This document shows, piece by piece, positions 24,616 through 32,826 of a stretch of DNA of 64,000 bases. The DNA is from an uncultured Collinsella sp. GTDB taxonomy: Bacteria; Actinomycetota; Coriobacteriia; Coriobacteriales; Coriobacteriaceae. Within the stretch, counting starts at the first letter, position 1; the number at the start of each line of letters is the position of its first letter. The position numbers and the translations under genes were made by a program. Below the pieces are notes generated by a model. It ran no database searches. It was given only the letters and a program-made list of their open reading frames with translations, and had not been told where the DNA came from. The stretch lies in the NCBI GenBank assembly GCA_900540935.1, contig UQHW01000006.1, positions 24,168 through 88,167 of the forward strand, written 5' to 3'.

Positions 24616-26465
24616 GAAAGATCACTCTCCGTATAGGTTCTTTGGTATCCGAGCAAATATAGGCATATCCCAACGATTATAGAGGATAGGGTTCCCGCAA
24701 CTGCCGCCTTGGCGGCGACCGCGGCTGCAAGGCTGGCAATTTCCATATGGTGTGCAAGACAGGACGCCGCTGCGCAGCCGATGCCGGTGACAGCGATGGC
24801 GGCGATTGCGGCAAGGTTTGAGCCCCGGTCGGCACGCTTGGCATGGGCATTGAGCAGCGCAGATGACGCCGCGGCAGTTGTCGCGACCAGCACAAAGGCA
24901 GTCCAAAGGAGCGGGTCTTCCAGCGCTGCGGCAACGTTACCGAGCCCCAGCACGCCTCCGGCTGAAAGCGCGACCGTGGCCAGACGGGCAAAAAGCACGC
25001 CCATGCCCGTTGCCGCGGCGGCGCTTGCCGGGCCGAGCCAAAATGACGCGACGCCGGCGGCGACCCCAGCTGCCAGGAAGGTATTGCCAGTCAGACAGCC
25101 AAGCGCGAGTGCACAGGTGAGCGTGGCGCTCGCGGCAGCCTCGGTGCGACCCCAGGTGATCCACCAACCGGACATGGCAGCGGCAAAGATCACCGCGACG
25201 GGCAACATCGACAGGATGCCCTGCGCCTGCATGGTGGCGTTTGCCATGAGCACCAAAAAGCCCACGGCCGAGATGGCCGAGCCAATCTGGGGGGCCAGGC
25301 CAGCCGCCGCTCCGATCGCGATGGCCGCAATGACCAGGCCGGGAAGCGCCGCGACCCCGGCCGTTTGCATCAGCAAAAAGCTAAAGGTACCGCACGTTAG
25401 CGCCGAGATAGCGCGCATGGTGTAGTCGCGCGCATGGCTCCAGCGCGTGCCCGCCCAGCCGAGTGCGGGGTCGATCTCGATGGCGTCGTCCTCGTAGTGC
25501 GACGGCTCGATATCGTCGAGCTCCTGCTCGTCATCCGAAAGCTCGCCAACCATTTGCTCCAGGCTGCGACGGCCTTCGCGCACGCTGCCCAGACTGGCAA
25601 GGAGCTGGTCGCAAAATGCCTCGATGCTGTTGGGGCGGTCCTGCGGCATGGGGGAGAGCGCGCTCATGAGCGCGGCCTCGGCTCCCGGGGGAAAGTGTGG
25701 TATCAGCTCGCTGGGATAGGTGGCGCCGCCGATGATGCGGCCGAGCGAGTCGGCGGGCGTGGCCGCCATAAAGGGAGCGCTGCCGCACAGGCCCTCGTAG
25801 ATCACACAGGCAAGGGCAAAGACATCAGCGCGTTCGTCGACCGTGCCGGTCTCGATATCGAGCTGCTCGGGCGGCATGTAGCCGATGGTGCCGCCGCGCG
25901 AACCGCCAAAGCCACCGGCGGACGACAGTCGCGCCATGCCAAAGTCGGTGAGCTTTACATTGCCCGAGTGGTCGATGAGCACGTTGGCGGGCTTAATGTC
26001 CAGGTGGAGTACGCCATTACTGTGGGCGAAGGTGAGCGCCTGGCCCAGGGCATCGGCAATGGCCGCGGCCTCGTCAAAGGTAAGTGAGTGGCCGTCCACG
26101 CGATGCAAAAACTCGGCCAGCGACATGCCATCGACATATTCCATAACCAGGTAGGCATAGGCTGTGTCGTGCGTAAAGTCGATGACCTGCACGATGTTGG
26201 GATGTTGAAGCATAGCGGCAGTGTGCGCCTCGCGCAGGACATCCATGATGTCGCTGGCGGGCATGCCGGCACCGTTGATAAGGGGGATGCGCTTAATGGC
26301 GACGCGGCGGCGCAGATGCGTGTCGCGGCAGATCTCGATGGAGCCAAAACCGCCGGTCGCAAGTGTCTCGAGCGGCTGGTACCGCTTGAGCAGCTCGCGA
26401 GAGCTGGTGCCCTCCAAAGGAACGTCCGGCGAGAACCGGGCGGTATGTTGCGAGAAAAGCGGCAT
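24612..26465 (-). CDS. Ser/Thr protein kinase with polytopic membrane C-terminus
   Basis: A 617-residue kinase at the head of the wall-growth operon. The kinase domain (residues 25-290) has LATGGFGSIE, VAIKRIP and DFGMARLSS. The catalytic loop reads HLDIKPAN, with Leu in place of the Arg of HRD, so it is a non-RD kinase that may not need activation-loop phosphorylation. An acidic linker (300-340) leads to about 8-10 hydrophobic segments filling residues 350-610. No PASTA domain is present. ATG at 26465 is preferred over TTG at 26471 because GAGGG lies six bases before it. The stop overlaps the fhaA start by 4 bp. Confidence 0.92.
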   Translation of the reverse strand: MPLFSQHTARFSPDVPLEGTSSRELLKRYQPLETLATGGFGSIEICRDTHLRRRVAIKRIPLINGAGMPASDIMDVLREAHTAAMLQHPNIVQVIDFTHDTAYAYLVMEYVDGMSLAEFLHRVDGHSLTFDEAAAIADALGQALTFAHSNGVLHLDIKPANVLIDHSGNVKLTDFGMARLSSAGGFGGSRGGTIGYMPPEQLDIETGTVDERADVFALACVIYEGLCGSAPFMAATPADSLGRIIGGATYPSELIPHFPPGAEAALMSALSPMPQDRPNSIEAFCDQLLASLGSVREGRRSLEQMVGELSDDEQELDDIEPSHYEDDAIEIDPALGWAGTRWSHARDYTMRAISALTCGTFSFLLMQTAGVAALPGLVIAAIAIGAAAGLAPQIGSAISAVGFLVLMANATMQAQGILSMLPVAVIFAAAMSGWWITWGRTEAAASATLTCALALGCLTGNTFLAAGVAAGVASFWLGPASAAAATGMGVLFARLATVALSAGGVLGLGNVAAALEDPLLWTAFVLVATTAAASSALLNAHAKRADRGSNLAAIAAIAVTGIGCAAASCLAHHMEIASLAAAVAAKAAVAGTLSSIIVGICLYLLGYQRTYTESDLS

Positions 26466-26609
26466 GGCCAACCCTCGTGCGTTTAAAGTTCGTTTGCGAG
26501 TGGCGGGCGCGGAGCCGAGCCGTTCGCGGTGGCATAGATGCTGCTAGTGTAGCACGCTCGGGTGCATGGGGAGGATAGCGGGATGCGAGGCTACCTGCCT
26601 GGCTTGGCC

Positions 26610-27317
26610 TTAGCGCTTTTTCTTGTTCTTCTTCTGCTTGCGCTTGGTCTCCTGGGGCTTGTCGCCCTGTTTGGCTTCGGCAGCGGCCTTTTCTGCCTTC
26701 ATCTTCTTGCGCTTGGTCTCGATGCGGAGTTTTTTGTTGATGCGGGCCTTGAGGAAGGGGCCGAACTGCTCGGCATCGCCACGGACGAAGGTGTCCTTGG
26801 GGATCGTCACGCCCTGGTCGGCGAACATGGCCACAAAGATGCGCTCGCCGTCGAGTACGTGGTCGAGCTTGTCAAACGGGAAGAACTGTGACTTACCGCT
26901 CTTGCCCCAAACCATCAGGCCGTCCTCGTTGGCGGCGACGCGGCGATAGCGGCCACCCATTGACTCGTCGGCCTCAACGGCGTCGATAAAGTCGCGGGCG
27001 AGGGTGTGGTGCAGGTTTTTGCTCCACCAGGCCAAAAAGGCGCCGAATACGATCAGGACGACGCCAAACTTGATCCAGTTGCCGCCGGCCACCAGCATGC
27101 CGATGCCGATGAGCGCGGCAATTGCCGCGGCGACATACAGCGAGCCGCGACGCCTGGGCGAGGCGACCAGACGGGCGAAGTCGGTGACCAGGTCGTTTTC
27201 GTACTGGTACTCGTTGAGGTACAGGATGCCGTCGTCGGCTGCAGCCTGCTTCTCGAGCGCGACCTCGACCTGGTCGGCTGCTTCGGAGGGGACGAGGTTG
27301 CTCTCTGCGTCTGCCAT
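26610..27317 (-). CDS. YcxB-like membrane protein
   Basis: A 235-residue protein with two membrane segments in the middle (LYVAAAIAALIGIGMLVAGG and IKFGVVLIVFGAFLAWW). A cytoplasmic beta-rich region of the YcxB C-terminal type follows (LMVWGKSGKSQFFPFDKLDHV, FIPK-like IPKDTFV). The last 45 residues are extremely Lys-rich (KRKQKKNKKKR) and could bind nucleic acid or lipid. The function of YcxB is not known. ATG at 27317 follows AGGAG. It is divergent from dnaX across a 115-bp gap. Confidence 0.75.
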   Translation of the reverse strand: MADAESNLVPSEAADQVEVALEKQAAADDGILYLNEYQYENDLVTDFARLVASPRRRGSLYVAAAIAALIGIGMLVAGGNWIKFGVVLIVFGAFLAWWSKNLHHTLARDFIDAVEADESMGGRYRRVAANEDGLMVWGKSGKSQFFPFDKLDHVLDGERIFVAMFADQGVTIPKDTFVRGDAEQFGPFLKARINKKLRIETKRKKMKAEKAAAEAKQGDKPQETKRKQKKNKKKR

Positions 27318-27432
27318 GCTCTTTGGACTCCTATCGCGGCGGGCTCGCCGTACGGGTATTATGGAATGCAGTATGCCGTGCGACCGCATGGCCGCCGCGG
27401 CAACAAGACTCAGTATACCCGGGGGAGCACCC

Positions 27433-29910
27433 ATGGAATCGTTGTACCGAAAGTATCGCCCGCTCACCTTCGACTCCGTGGTGGGCCAGCAGCATATCGT
27501 CTCGACGCTCGAGCACGCCATCACCGAGGGACGCCTGTCCCACGCCTACCTGTTCTGCGGACCGCGCGGCACGGGCAAGACCACCATGGCGCGCATTCTG
27601 GCCAAGGCGCTGCTGTGCCGCAATGCCGAGGCGGCGCGCGCCGAGGGTGCAAGCGGCTGCATGCCCGACGGTACTTGCGAGGAGTGCGAGCTCATCGCCG
27701 AGGGCAACCACCCGGATGTCTACGAGCTCGATGCCGCAAGCCGTACCGGCGTGGACAACGTGCGCGAGGAAATCATCAACTCCGTCAACTTTGCCCCGGT
27801 GCGCGGCAAGTACAAGATTTATATCATCGACGAGGTCCACATGCTCACGACGGCGGCGTTCAACGCGCTGCTCAAGACGCTTGAGGAGCCGCCGGCGCAC
27901 GTGATCTTTGTGCTGTGCACCACCGACCCGCAAAAGATTCTGGAGACCATCCTCTCGCGCTGCCAGCGCTTCGATTTCCACCGCATCGGCAACGAGGATA
28001 TCGAGCATCGCCTGTCCTACGTGTGCGAGCAGGAGGGTTTCGATTACGACGACGAGGCGCTCGCCATCGTGGCGCGCCATGCCAAGGGCGGCATGCGCGA
28101 CGCGCTCTCCACGCTGGAGCAGCTGAGCGTTTTTGGCAACGGCGCCGTGCATGCGGACGATGCCCGCTCGCTTTTGGGCGAGGTTTCGGACCAGATCCTG
28201 GGCGAGTTTTCCCGCGCCATTGCCGATCGCGATGTTGCCGAGCTCTATGGACTGATCCGTGCGCAGGTCGAGGAGGGCAATGACCTGCTGGAGCTGACGC
28301 GCGACCTGGTGGCGCATGTGCGCGACGTGTACGTTGCCTGCGTTGCCGGTGCCCGTGCCGAGCTGTTTGAGGGCGGCTCCGAGCAGGCCGAGGCGCTTGC
28401 TGCCGAGGCCGCTGCCTTTGGCGAGCATCCTGCCGACCGCCTGGCCCGCGTGCTGACGGTGCTCGACGATGCCGCACTGGAGATGAGGGGCGCGAGCGAC
28501 GTGCGCCTGGTGCTCGAGATTGCCTGCACGCGTCTGGCACGTCCCGAGGCCGATTTAACGATTGAGGCATTGGCCGAGCGCGTGGCACGCCTGGAGGCCA
28601 TGATTGCCAACGGCGCCGTGCCGGCGAGCGTGGCTGCTGCTCAGGCCGCCGCGCCTGCAGCATCCGTACCCGCTGCTGCCCAACAGCCGACGCTCATTTC
28701 GGGCGCTCGTGCTGCCGCTCCGGCGGCATCCGCTGCCCCCGCTGCTACGTCCGCGCGCCAGGGCGGTATGCCTTGGGACCGCGGCGCTGCTGTTCCGGCT
28801 GCCCAGCCTGCGACCAAGTCCGCGGCTCCTGCGCCGGCGCCCAGACCTGTAACGCCTGCACCTCAGCCCGTTGCGGCTCCGGCTTCCGCGCCTGCTGCAT
28901 CGACCGTGTCGGTGTCCAAGCCCAACAACGCCGCCCAGGTTGCCGCCGCCGGTGCTGCCGAGACCCCCGCGGTTGAGGACGCCGGCGAGCTCCAGCGCAA
29001 ATGGGCCGAGGTCGTCGAGCGCGTCAAGGCTCGTCAGGCCTCCTACGCAGGGCTTTTGCTCAACGCCCGCGCCACGGCCGACGACGGCTCCAAGCTCACG
29101 GTCTCGTTCCCCGCGGGTTCGACTTTTGCCATCAAGATGCTCGGTCGCGCCGATACGCAGTCGGTGGTCCTGCCGACGGTCTGCGCGGTCTTCGGTCGTC
29201 GTACCGTCGACTATGTCCTGGATGGGGGTGGCACGCCGGCTCCTCAACATGAGGAGCATTCTCCATCTGCACGGGCTGCGGTATCTGCGGACCCGCAACC
29301 CGTGTCCTCGGTGCCCCCTGCATCCTCGAGCGCCAGCGCGACGCAGCCAAAAGCGGCGCCGGTAGCGGCACCGACCCCGTCGGCGCCTGAACCCGCTGCG
29401 CCCAAACCGGCTGCTCCGATCCCCGCGCCCAAGTCCGCTGCCGCGCCTGCGCCCAAGTCATCCGACCTGGCCAAGGCCCCTTGGCTGCGCTCCGACAACC
29501 CTGCCGGTGCTCCTGCCACGGGCAAGCTCCCGACCGAGCCCGCGCCCCGAGCGCCCGAGCGCGCGTCCGTCCCCATGGCTCAGCCGCCTGCGCAGGCTGC
29601 GCCATGGGAATCCGAGCAGGTGCCCTACGACGATGCTATGGTCGGTGGTTTTGCTGCCGATGCCGGCGGGGACGATCTGCCCCCGTTCGACGTGCCGGGT
29701 GCGGCGTCCGCGACCAAGGCCGCTGCTGTGGCACCCGCAGCCTCTGCAAACGACGACGTCCCCGCCGCTCCCTGGGAATCCAATCCCGGTGCTGGCAGCC
29801 CCTTCGGCCATCAGGGCGCAGCCCCGAGCATCCCGCAGACCGAGGACGAGGCCAAGGCCCTCATCCGCAGCGTCTTTGGCCAGGCCACCATCTTCAAGCC
29901 GGTGGAGTAG
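27433..29910 (+). CDS. dnaX: DNA polymerase III subunits gamma/tau
   Basis: DnaX is the ATPase of the clamp loader and ties the polymerase to the replisome. The start MESLYRKYRPLTFDSVVGQ is the family signature. Walker A GPRGTGKTT is near residue 43, a zinc module with four cysteines (C62...C84) follows, and Walker B is IIDEVHML near 125. The first 370 residues are the clamp-loader core; the rest, to residue 825, is mainly an Ala/Pro-rich linker with a folded tau-like segment at about 520-600. ATG at 27433 follows GGGGGAGC. I see no clear frameshift signal for a short gamma form. Confidence 0.96.
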   Translation: MESLYRKYRPLTFDSVVGQQHIVSTLEHAITEGRLSHAYLFCGPRGTGKTTMARILAKALLCRNAEAARAEGASGCMPDGTCEECELIAEGNHPDVYELDAASRTGVDNVREEIINSVNFAPVRGKYKIYIIDEVHMLTTAAFNALLKTLEEPPAHVIFVLCTTDPQKILETILSRCQRFDFHRIGNEDIEHRLSYVCEQEGFDYDDEALAIVARHAKGGMRDALSTLEQLSVFGNGAVHADDARSLLGEVSDQILGEFSRAIADRDVAELYGLIRAQVEEGNDLLELTRDLVAHVRDVYVACVAGARAELFEGGSEQAEALAAEAAAFGEHPADRLARVLTVLDDAALEMRGASDVRLVLEIACTRLARPEADLTIEALAERVARLEAMIANGAVPASVAAAQAAAPAASVPAAAQQPTLISGARAAAPAASAAPAATSARQGGMPWDRGAAVPAAQPATKSAAPAPAPRPVTPAPQPVAAPASAPAASTVSVSKPNNAAQVAAAGAAETPAVEDAGELQRKWAEVVERVKARQASYAGLLLNARATADDGSKLTVSFPAGSTFAIKMLGRADTQSVVLPTVCAVFGRRTVDYVLDGGGTPAPQHEEHSPSARAAVSADPQPVSSVPPASSSASATQPKAAPVAAPTPSAPEPAAPKPAAPIPAPKSAAAPAPKSSDLAKAPWLRSDNPAGAPATGKLPTEPAPRAPERASVPMAQPPAQAAPWESEQVPYDDAMVGGFAADAGGDDLPPFDVPGAASATKAAAVAPAASANDDVPAAPWESNPGAGSPFGHQGAAPSIPQTEDEAKALIRSVFGQATIFKPVE

Positions 29911-29931
29911 CTGCGCAGGCGGGTATACTGC

Positions 29932-30405
29932 TCAAGAAGAGGACCCCTTGTCCGGGCGCATCTGTATTTCGGACATGTGTAGTGTGGTGCCGCGTATGTC
30001 GCATTTGAGCAGACAGGTGCGTGACGGTCGGCCTAGGATGCTGAGGTCGATACGATACGTCGCATGGCTGTCCGTGTACTCGACTTGCTCGGCGTTAATG
30101 GTTGCTCCGATTGCCAAATAAACGCCTAGCTCGGCATCGACAATCTTGAAGTCCTTTATCTTGACCTTGAACTCTTGATAGAGGGACGGGCTGTTGTAGT
30201 AGACGGTTCGGGTTCCGTCGGTGCACTCATCGGTCGTCTCCCATTTGACGACGGGCTGGTCCGAGCTGGCTATCAGCAGTTCTGCTCCAAAAGCTATGGC
30301 ATGGGTGATGACAACCAGCAATGCCCAGCCGACAAAGAGATAGAGAACCACATATGCAACGGGGTGTTTTGAGCGGATGTTTTGGAGCGCGTTGGGGGCA
30401 TTCAT
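29932..30405 (-). CDS. small membrane-anchored protein of unknown function
   Basis: A 157-residue protein with one N-terminal membrane segment (VAYVVLYLFVGWALLVVITHAIAFG in two blocks) and an extracytoplasmic beta-rich part that contains four cysteines, two of them as LLKCDIRG and DECTDG. No family is recognised. Base composition is AT-richer than the neighbours. ATG at 30405 follows TTGGAGGTG. It converges on dnaX with a 21-bp gap and so interrupts the usual dnaX-ybaB-recR order, which suggests insertion. Confidence 0.7.
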   Translation of the reverse strand: MNAPNALQNIRSKHPVAYVVLYLFVGWALLVVITHAIAFGAELLIASSDQPVVKWETTDECTDGTRTVYYNSPSLYQEFKVKIKDFKIVDAELGVYLAIGATINAEQVEYTDSHATYRIDLSILGRPSRTCLLKCDIRGTTLHMSEIQMRPDKGSSS

Positions 30406-30744
30406 GGGGCACCTCCAAATTACTATCTATGGCAATCAAATTATACCCTGCCGCCATGTGCGCCGCCTCGAGCAGCGGTTCGGCATTTAGCTATTTAGTG
30501 GCGCACATGAAATGCCGGATTCGGCTCTACTAGATTGAGTGTGCGATATTATGCAACCTTGCATAATTCGACCTTGCATAATCTTTGAGTGCGGTTTGTA
30601 TTGGAGGACATGTATATCGACTGAGGTAACACGTCCGCCCCGCTCTCTCGCCGCGCGCCGTGGTACGATTTTTGAGTTTGAAAGTCCCGCCGTGCTCCGG
30701 CTGCCCTTGCAGCTCGGCGTGCGGCCGCACGTAAAGGAGCCATC
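30406..30744. promoter_or_regulatory. intergenic region with TTGCATAAT repeats and an overlapping inverted-repeat pair
   Basis: No gene. ATTATGCAA-CC-TTGCATAAT (30548-30567) is a perfect palindrome, and another TTGCATAAT follows at 30574-30582, a layout typical of regulator sites. Further left, CATGTGCGCC (30455-30464) pairs with GGCGCACATG (30500-30509), and CGGCATTT (30481-30488) with AAATGCCG (30510-30517). These two pairings interleave. The region serves the leftward small-protein gene and the rightward ybaB-recR pair. Confidence 0.5.
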
Positions 30745-31065
30745 ATGGCCGGTATGAACATGCAGCAGATGATGAAGCAGGCTCGCAAGATGCAGGAGCA
30801 GCTTGCCGCCGCGCAGGAGAACCTCAAGTCCCAGACCGTCGACGCCTCTGCCGGCGGCGGCATGGTCAAGGTGACCGTTAACGGCGAGATGGAGCTCGTC
30901 AACCTCACCATCGATCCCGATGCGCTCGATCCCGAGGACGTCGATATGCTGCAGGATATGATCATGGCTGCCGTCAACGAGGCCGTCCGCGGCGTCAACG
31001 AGCTCGCCAACAAGCAGATGGGCGCCATCACCGGCGGCCTCAACATCCCGGGCATGCCGTTCTAA
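30745..31065 (+). CDS. ybaB: YbaB/EbfC family nucleoid-associated protein
   Basis: A 106-residue DNA-binding protein that forms dimers and helps organise the nucleoid. The start NMQQMMKQARKMQEQL, the KVTVNGEMELVNLTIDP strand region and the C-terminal GGLNIPGMPF are all typical. AAGGAGCC precedes ATG at 30745. It lies 14 bp before recR, the conserved pairing in many bacteria. Confidence 0.96.
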   Translation: MAGMNMQQMMKQARKMQEQLAAAQENLKSQTVDASAGGGMVKVTVNGEMELVNLTIDPDALDPEDVDMLQDMIMAAVNEAVRGVNELANKQMGAITGGLNIPGMPF

Positions 31066-31078
31066 GACACGCATATAT

Positions 31079-31675
31079 ATGAGTGCCAACCACAGTCTGC
31101 AAAAACTGCTCGATGAGCTGGGCCGTCTGCCGGGCATTGGTCCCAAGTCGGCCCAGCGCATCGCCTATTACCTGTTGGAGGCCGACGCCGAGGAGGCGCG
31201 CCGCCTGGCCGAGGCCATCCTGGAGGTCAAGCAGGAGGTCCACTTTTGCAGCCGCTGCTTTAACTACGCCACGGCCGACGAGTGCTCCATCTGCCAGGAC
31301 CCGATGCGCGATACCACTCGCATTTGCGTGGTGGGCGAGCCGCGCGATGTCCAGGCGATCGAGCGCACGGGCAGCTACCACGGCCTCTACCACGTATTGG
31401 GCGGCGTGATCAGTCCCATGGACAAGATTGGCCCCGAGCAGCTGCACATTCGAGAGCTGCTGGCACGCTTGGGCCACGAGGACATCCACGAGGTCATCAT
31501 CGCCACCAACCCCAATATTGAGGGCGAGACCACGGCGAGCTATCTGGCCCGTACCATCAAGCCGTTGGGCGTCGAGGTGTCGCGTCTGGCAAGCGGCCTT
31601 CCCGTGGGCGGCGACTTGGAGTATGCCGACGAGCTTACGCTTGGCCGCGCCATCGAGGCCCGCCGCGCGATTTAG
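31079..31675 (+). CDS. recR: recombination mediator RecR
   Basis: RecR works with RecF and RecO to load RecA at single-strand gaps. The 198-residue protein has the helix-hairpin-helix LGRLPGIGPKSAQRIAYY near residue 14. The four-cysteine zinc motif is C57-C60...C69-C72, and the Toprim domain has ICVVGEPRDV and ATNPNIEGE near 84 and 141. The start at 31079 lacks an obvious ribosome binding site, so coupling to ybaB 14 bp upstream is probable. Confidence 0.96.
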   Translation: MSANHSLQKLLDELGRLPGIGPKSAQRIAYYLLEADAEEARRLAEAILEVKQEVHFCSRCFNYATADECSICQDPMRDTTRICVVGEPRDVQAIERTGSYHGLYHVLGGVISPMDKIGPEQLHIRELLARLGHEDIHEVIIATNPNIEGETTASYLARTIKPLGVEVSRLASGLPVGGDLEYADELTLGRAIEARRAI

Positions 31676-31920
31676 GTGGCGAGCCTGCTCCTGCCGTATG
31701 TTTTCCTCGCGACGCACGGGGTAGTCATAATTTCCCCGTGCGACTGTGAGTTTGTTGTGCAACAAAGATGCTTCGTATCCGCTTATCGCATGGATGCTTC
31801 CGCTCGCATCCTTAATTTGTCCATTCGTTGCGCAACCTTTTTGGTTCGCTGATACACTCAAATATGGATTCGAATGAATGCGCCGCTCCCGAGCGGCGTG
31901 TTTTTGTTGGAGGAGAACGC
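31676..31920 (+). other. intergenic region after recR with two hairpins
   Basis: GCACGGGG (31714-31721) pairs with CCCCGTGC (31734-31741). CGCCGCTCCCGAGCGGCG (31881-31898) is a compact stem followed by TGTTTTT to 31905 and looks like a rho-independent terminator, 16 bp before the next start codon. The latter could attenuate the downstream operon. No gene is seen. Confidence 0.55.
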
Positions 31921-32826
31921 ATGCGGCCCGGTGGCACTCAGACAAAGCGCGGCGCCGCGGTGCGCATACGACGCCGACTGGGCTTGGCGCCGCGGGCGTA
32001 CGCACTGCTATCGTGCTCGCTGGTGCTGGTCATAGCTGGCGTTTCTGCCTATGGCATGACCGTGCCGTCCATGATGCAGGCGCATGCCGCACGCGAACCG
32101 CGCGTGGGGCATGAGGTCAAAAGTGATCTGGGCACCACGACTGGATATGCTTGGGCAAGTGTGGTCGGGCATATTGTGTTTGGCACTGACGATGCGGACG
32201 GCGCCGAGGCCCCGGACAACGAAGTCACGCTTGCCAATGGCAAAACCATCGTGCTCACCAACACCAAGATCATCGATCGGTTGTCCAACAATAGCGTGGC
32301 GGCAACGGTGAATAAGGTCGAGCAGCAGAAGGAGCAGGACGCCCAGCAGTCCGGAAAGCCCGGTAGCTCGGATACTTCTGGCTCCGGCTCGGATTCATCG
32401 AGTTCGGGCGGCGGCTCTGGGTCGGGTTCCTCTACCGGAGGGTCTGGAAACGGCGGCTCGACGGGCGGCAACACTGACAACGATACAAACTCCGGTGGCC
32501 TTTCCGCTGCTGAGGAAGAGAGCATTCACAGTTGGCTTGTGACCAAGTACAACATGCTCGACGGCTATGTTTCTCGTGCCAATGACGTGGTCTCGACCTA
32601 TAACTCTACGGGAGATCCTAGGCCGTGCGACAGCCTGGTCGGGGAGATGTTTGTCATTCGAGCCGAGTTCGGTCGTCAGACATTCTCGCCCCGGTCAAAG
32701 TGGTATCAGCAGTATGCCAATCTGTGGGGCTGTTACACCAACCTATGTCAATGGGTCGGCCATTACGGCGATGATGACGTCGCGCTCGGTAACTTCAACA
32801 ATAACGTGGCGGCGCTTGCCCTATGA
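31921..32826 (+). CDS. exported protein with Ser/Gly-rich stalk, kinase-operon gene
   Basis: A 301-residue protein of unknown function. A basic N-terminus (RIRRRLGLAPR) and one hydrophobic segment (residues 27-47) should anchor it in the membrane with the rest outside. A region of about 45-140 is followed by a Ser/Gly/Asp/Asn-rich stalk (150-200). A C-terminal domain of about 100 residues has aromatic residues and three cysteines (RPCDSLVGEM, NLWGCYTNLCQW). ATG at 31921 follows GGAGGAG. Its stop overlaps the kinase start by 4 bp, so it is the first gene of a three-gene operon and may be the sensor or target of that kinase. Confidence 0.8.
   Translation: MRPGGTQTKRGAAVRIRRRLGLAPRAYALLSCSLVLVIAGVSAYGMTVPSMMQAHAAREPRVGHEVKSDLGTTTGYAWASVVGHIVFGTDDADGAEAPDNEVTLANGKTIVLTNTKIIDRLSNNSVAATVNKVEQQKEQDAQQSGKPGSSDTSGSGSDSSSSGGGSGSGSSTGGSGNGGSTGGNTDNDTNSGGLSAAEEESIHSWLVTKYNMLDGYVSRANDVVSTYNSTGDPRPCDSLVGEMFVIRAEFGRQTFSPRSKWYQQYANLWGCYTNLCQWVGHYGDDDVALGNFNNNVAALAL

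Noticed and set aside
29911..31078. Signal recognition particle RNA near dnaX/recR
   Set aside because: The gene is often in this neighbourhood, but I could not find its conserved tetraloop helix.
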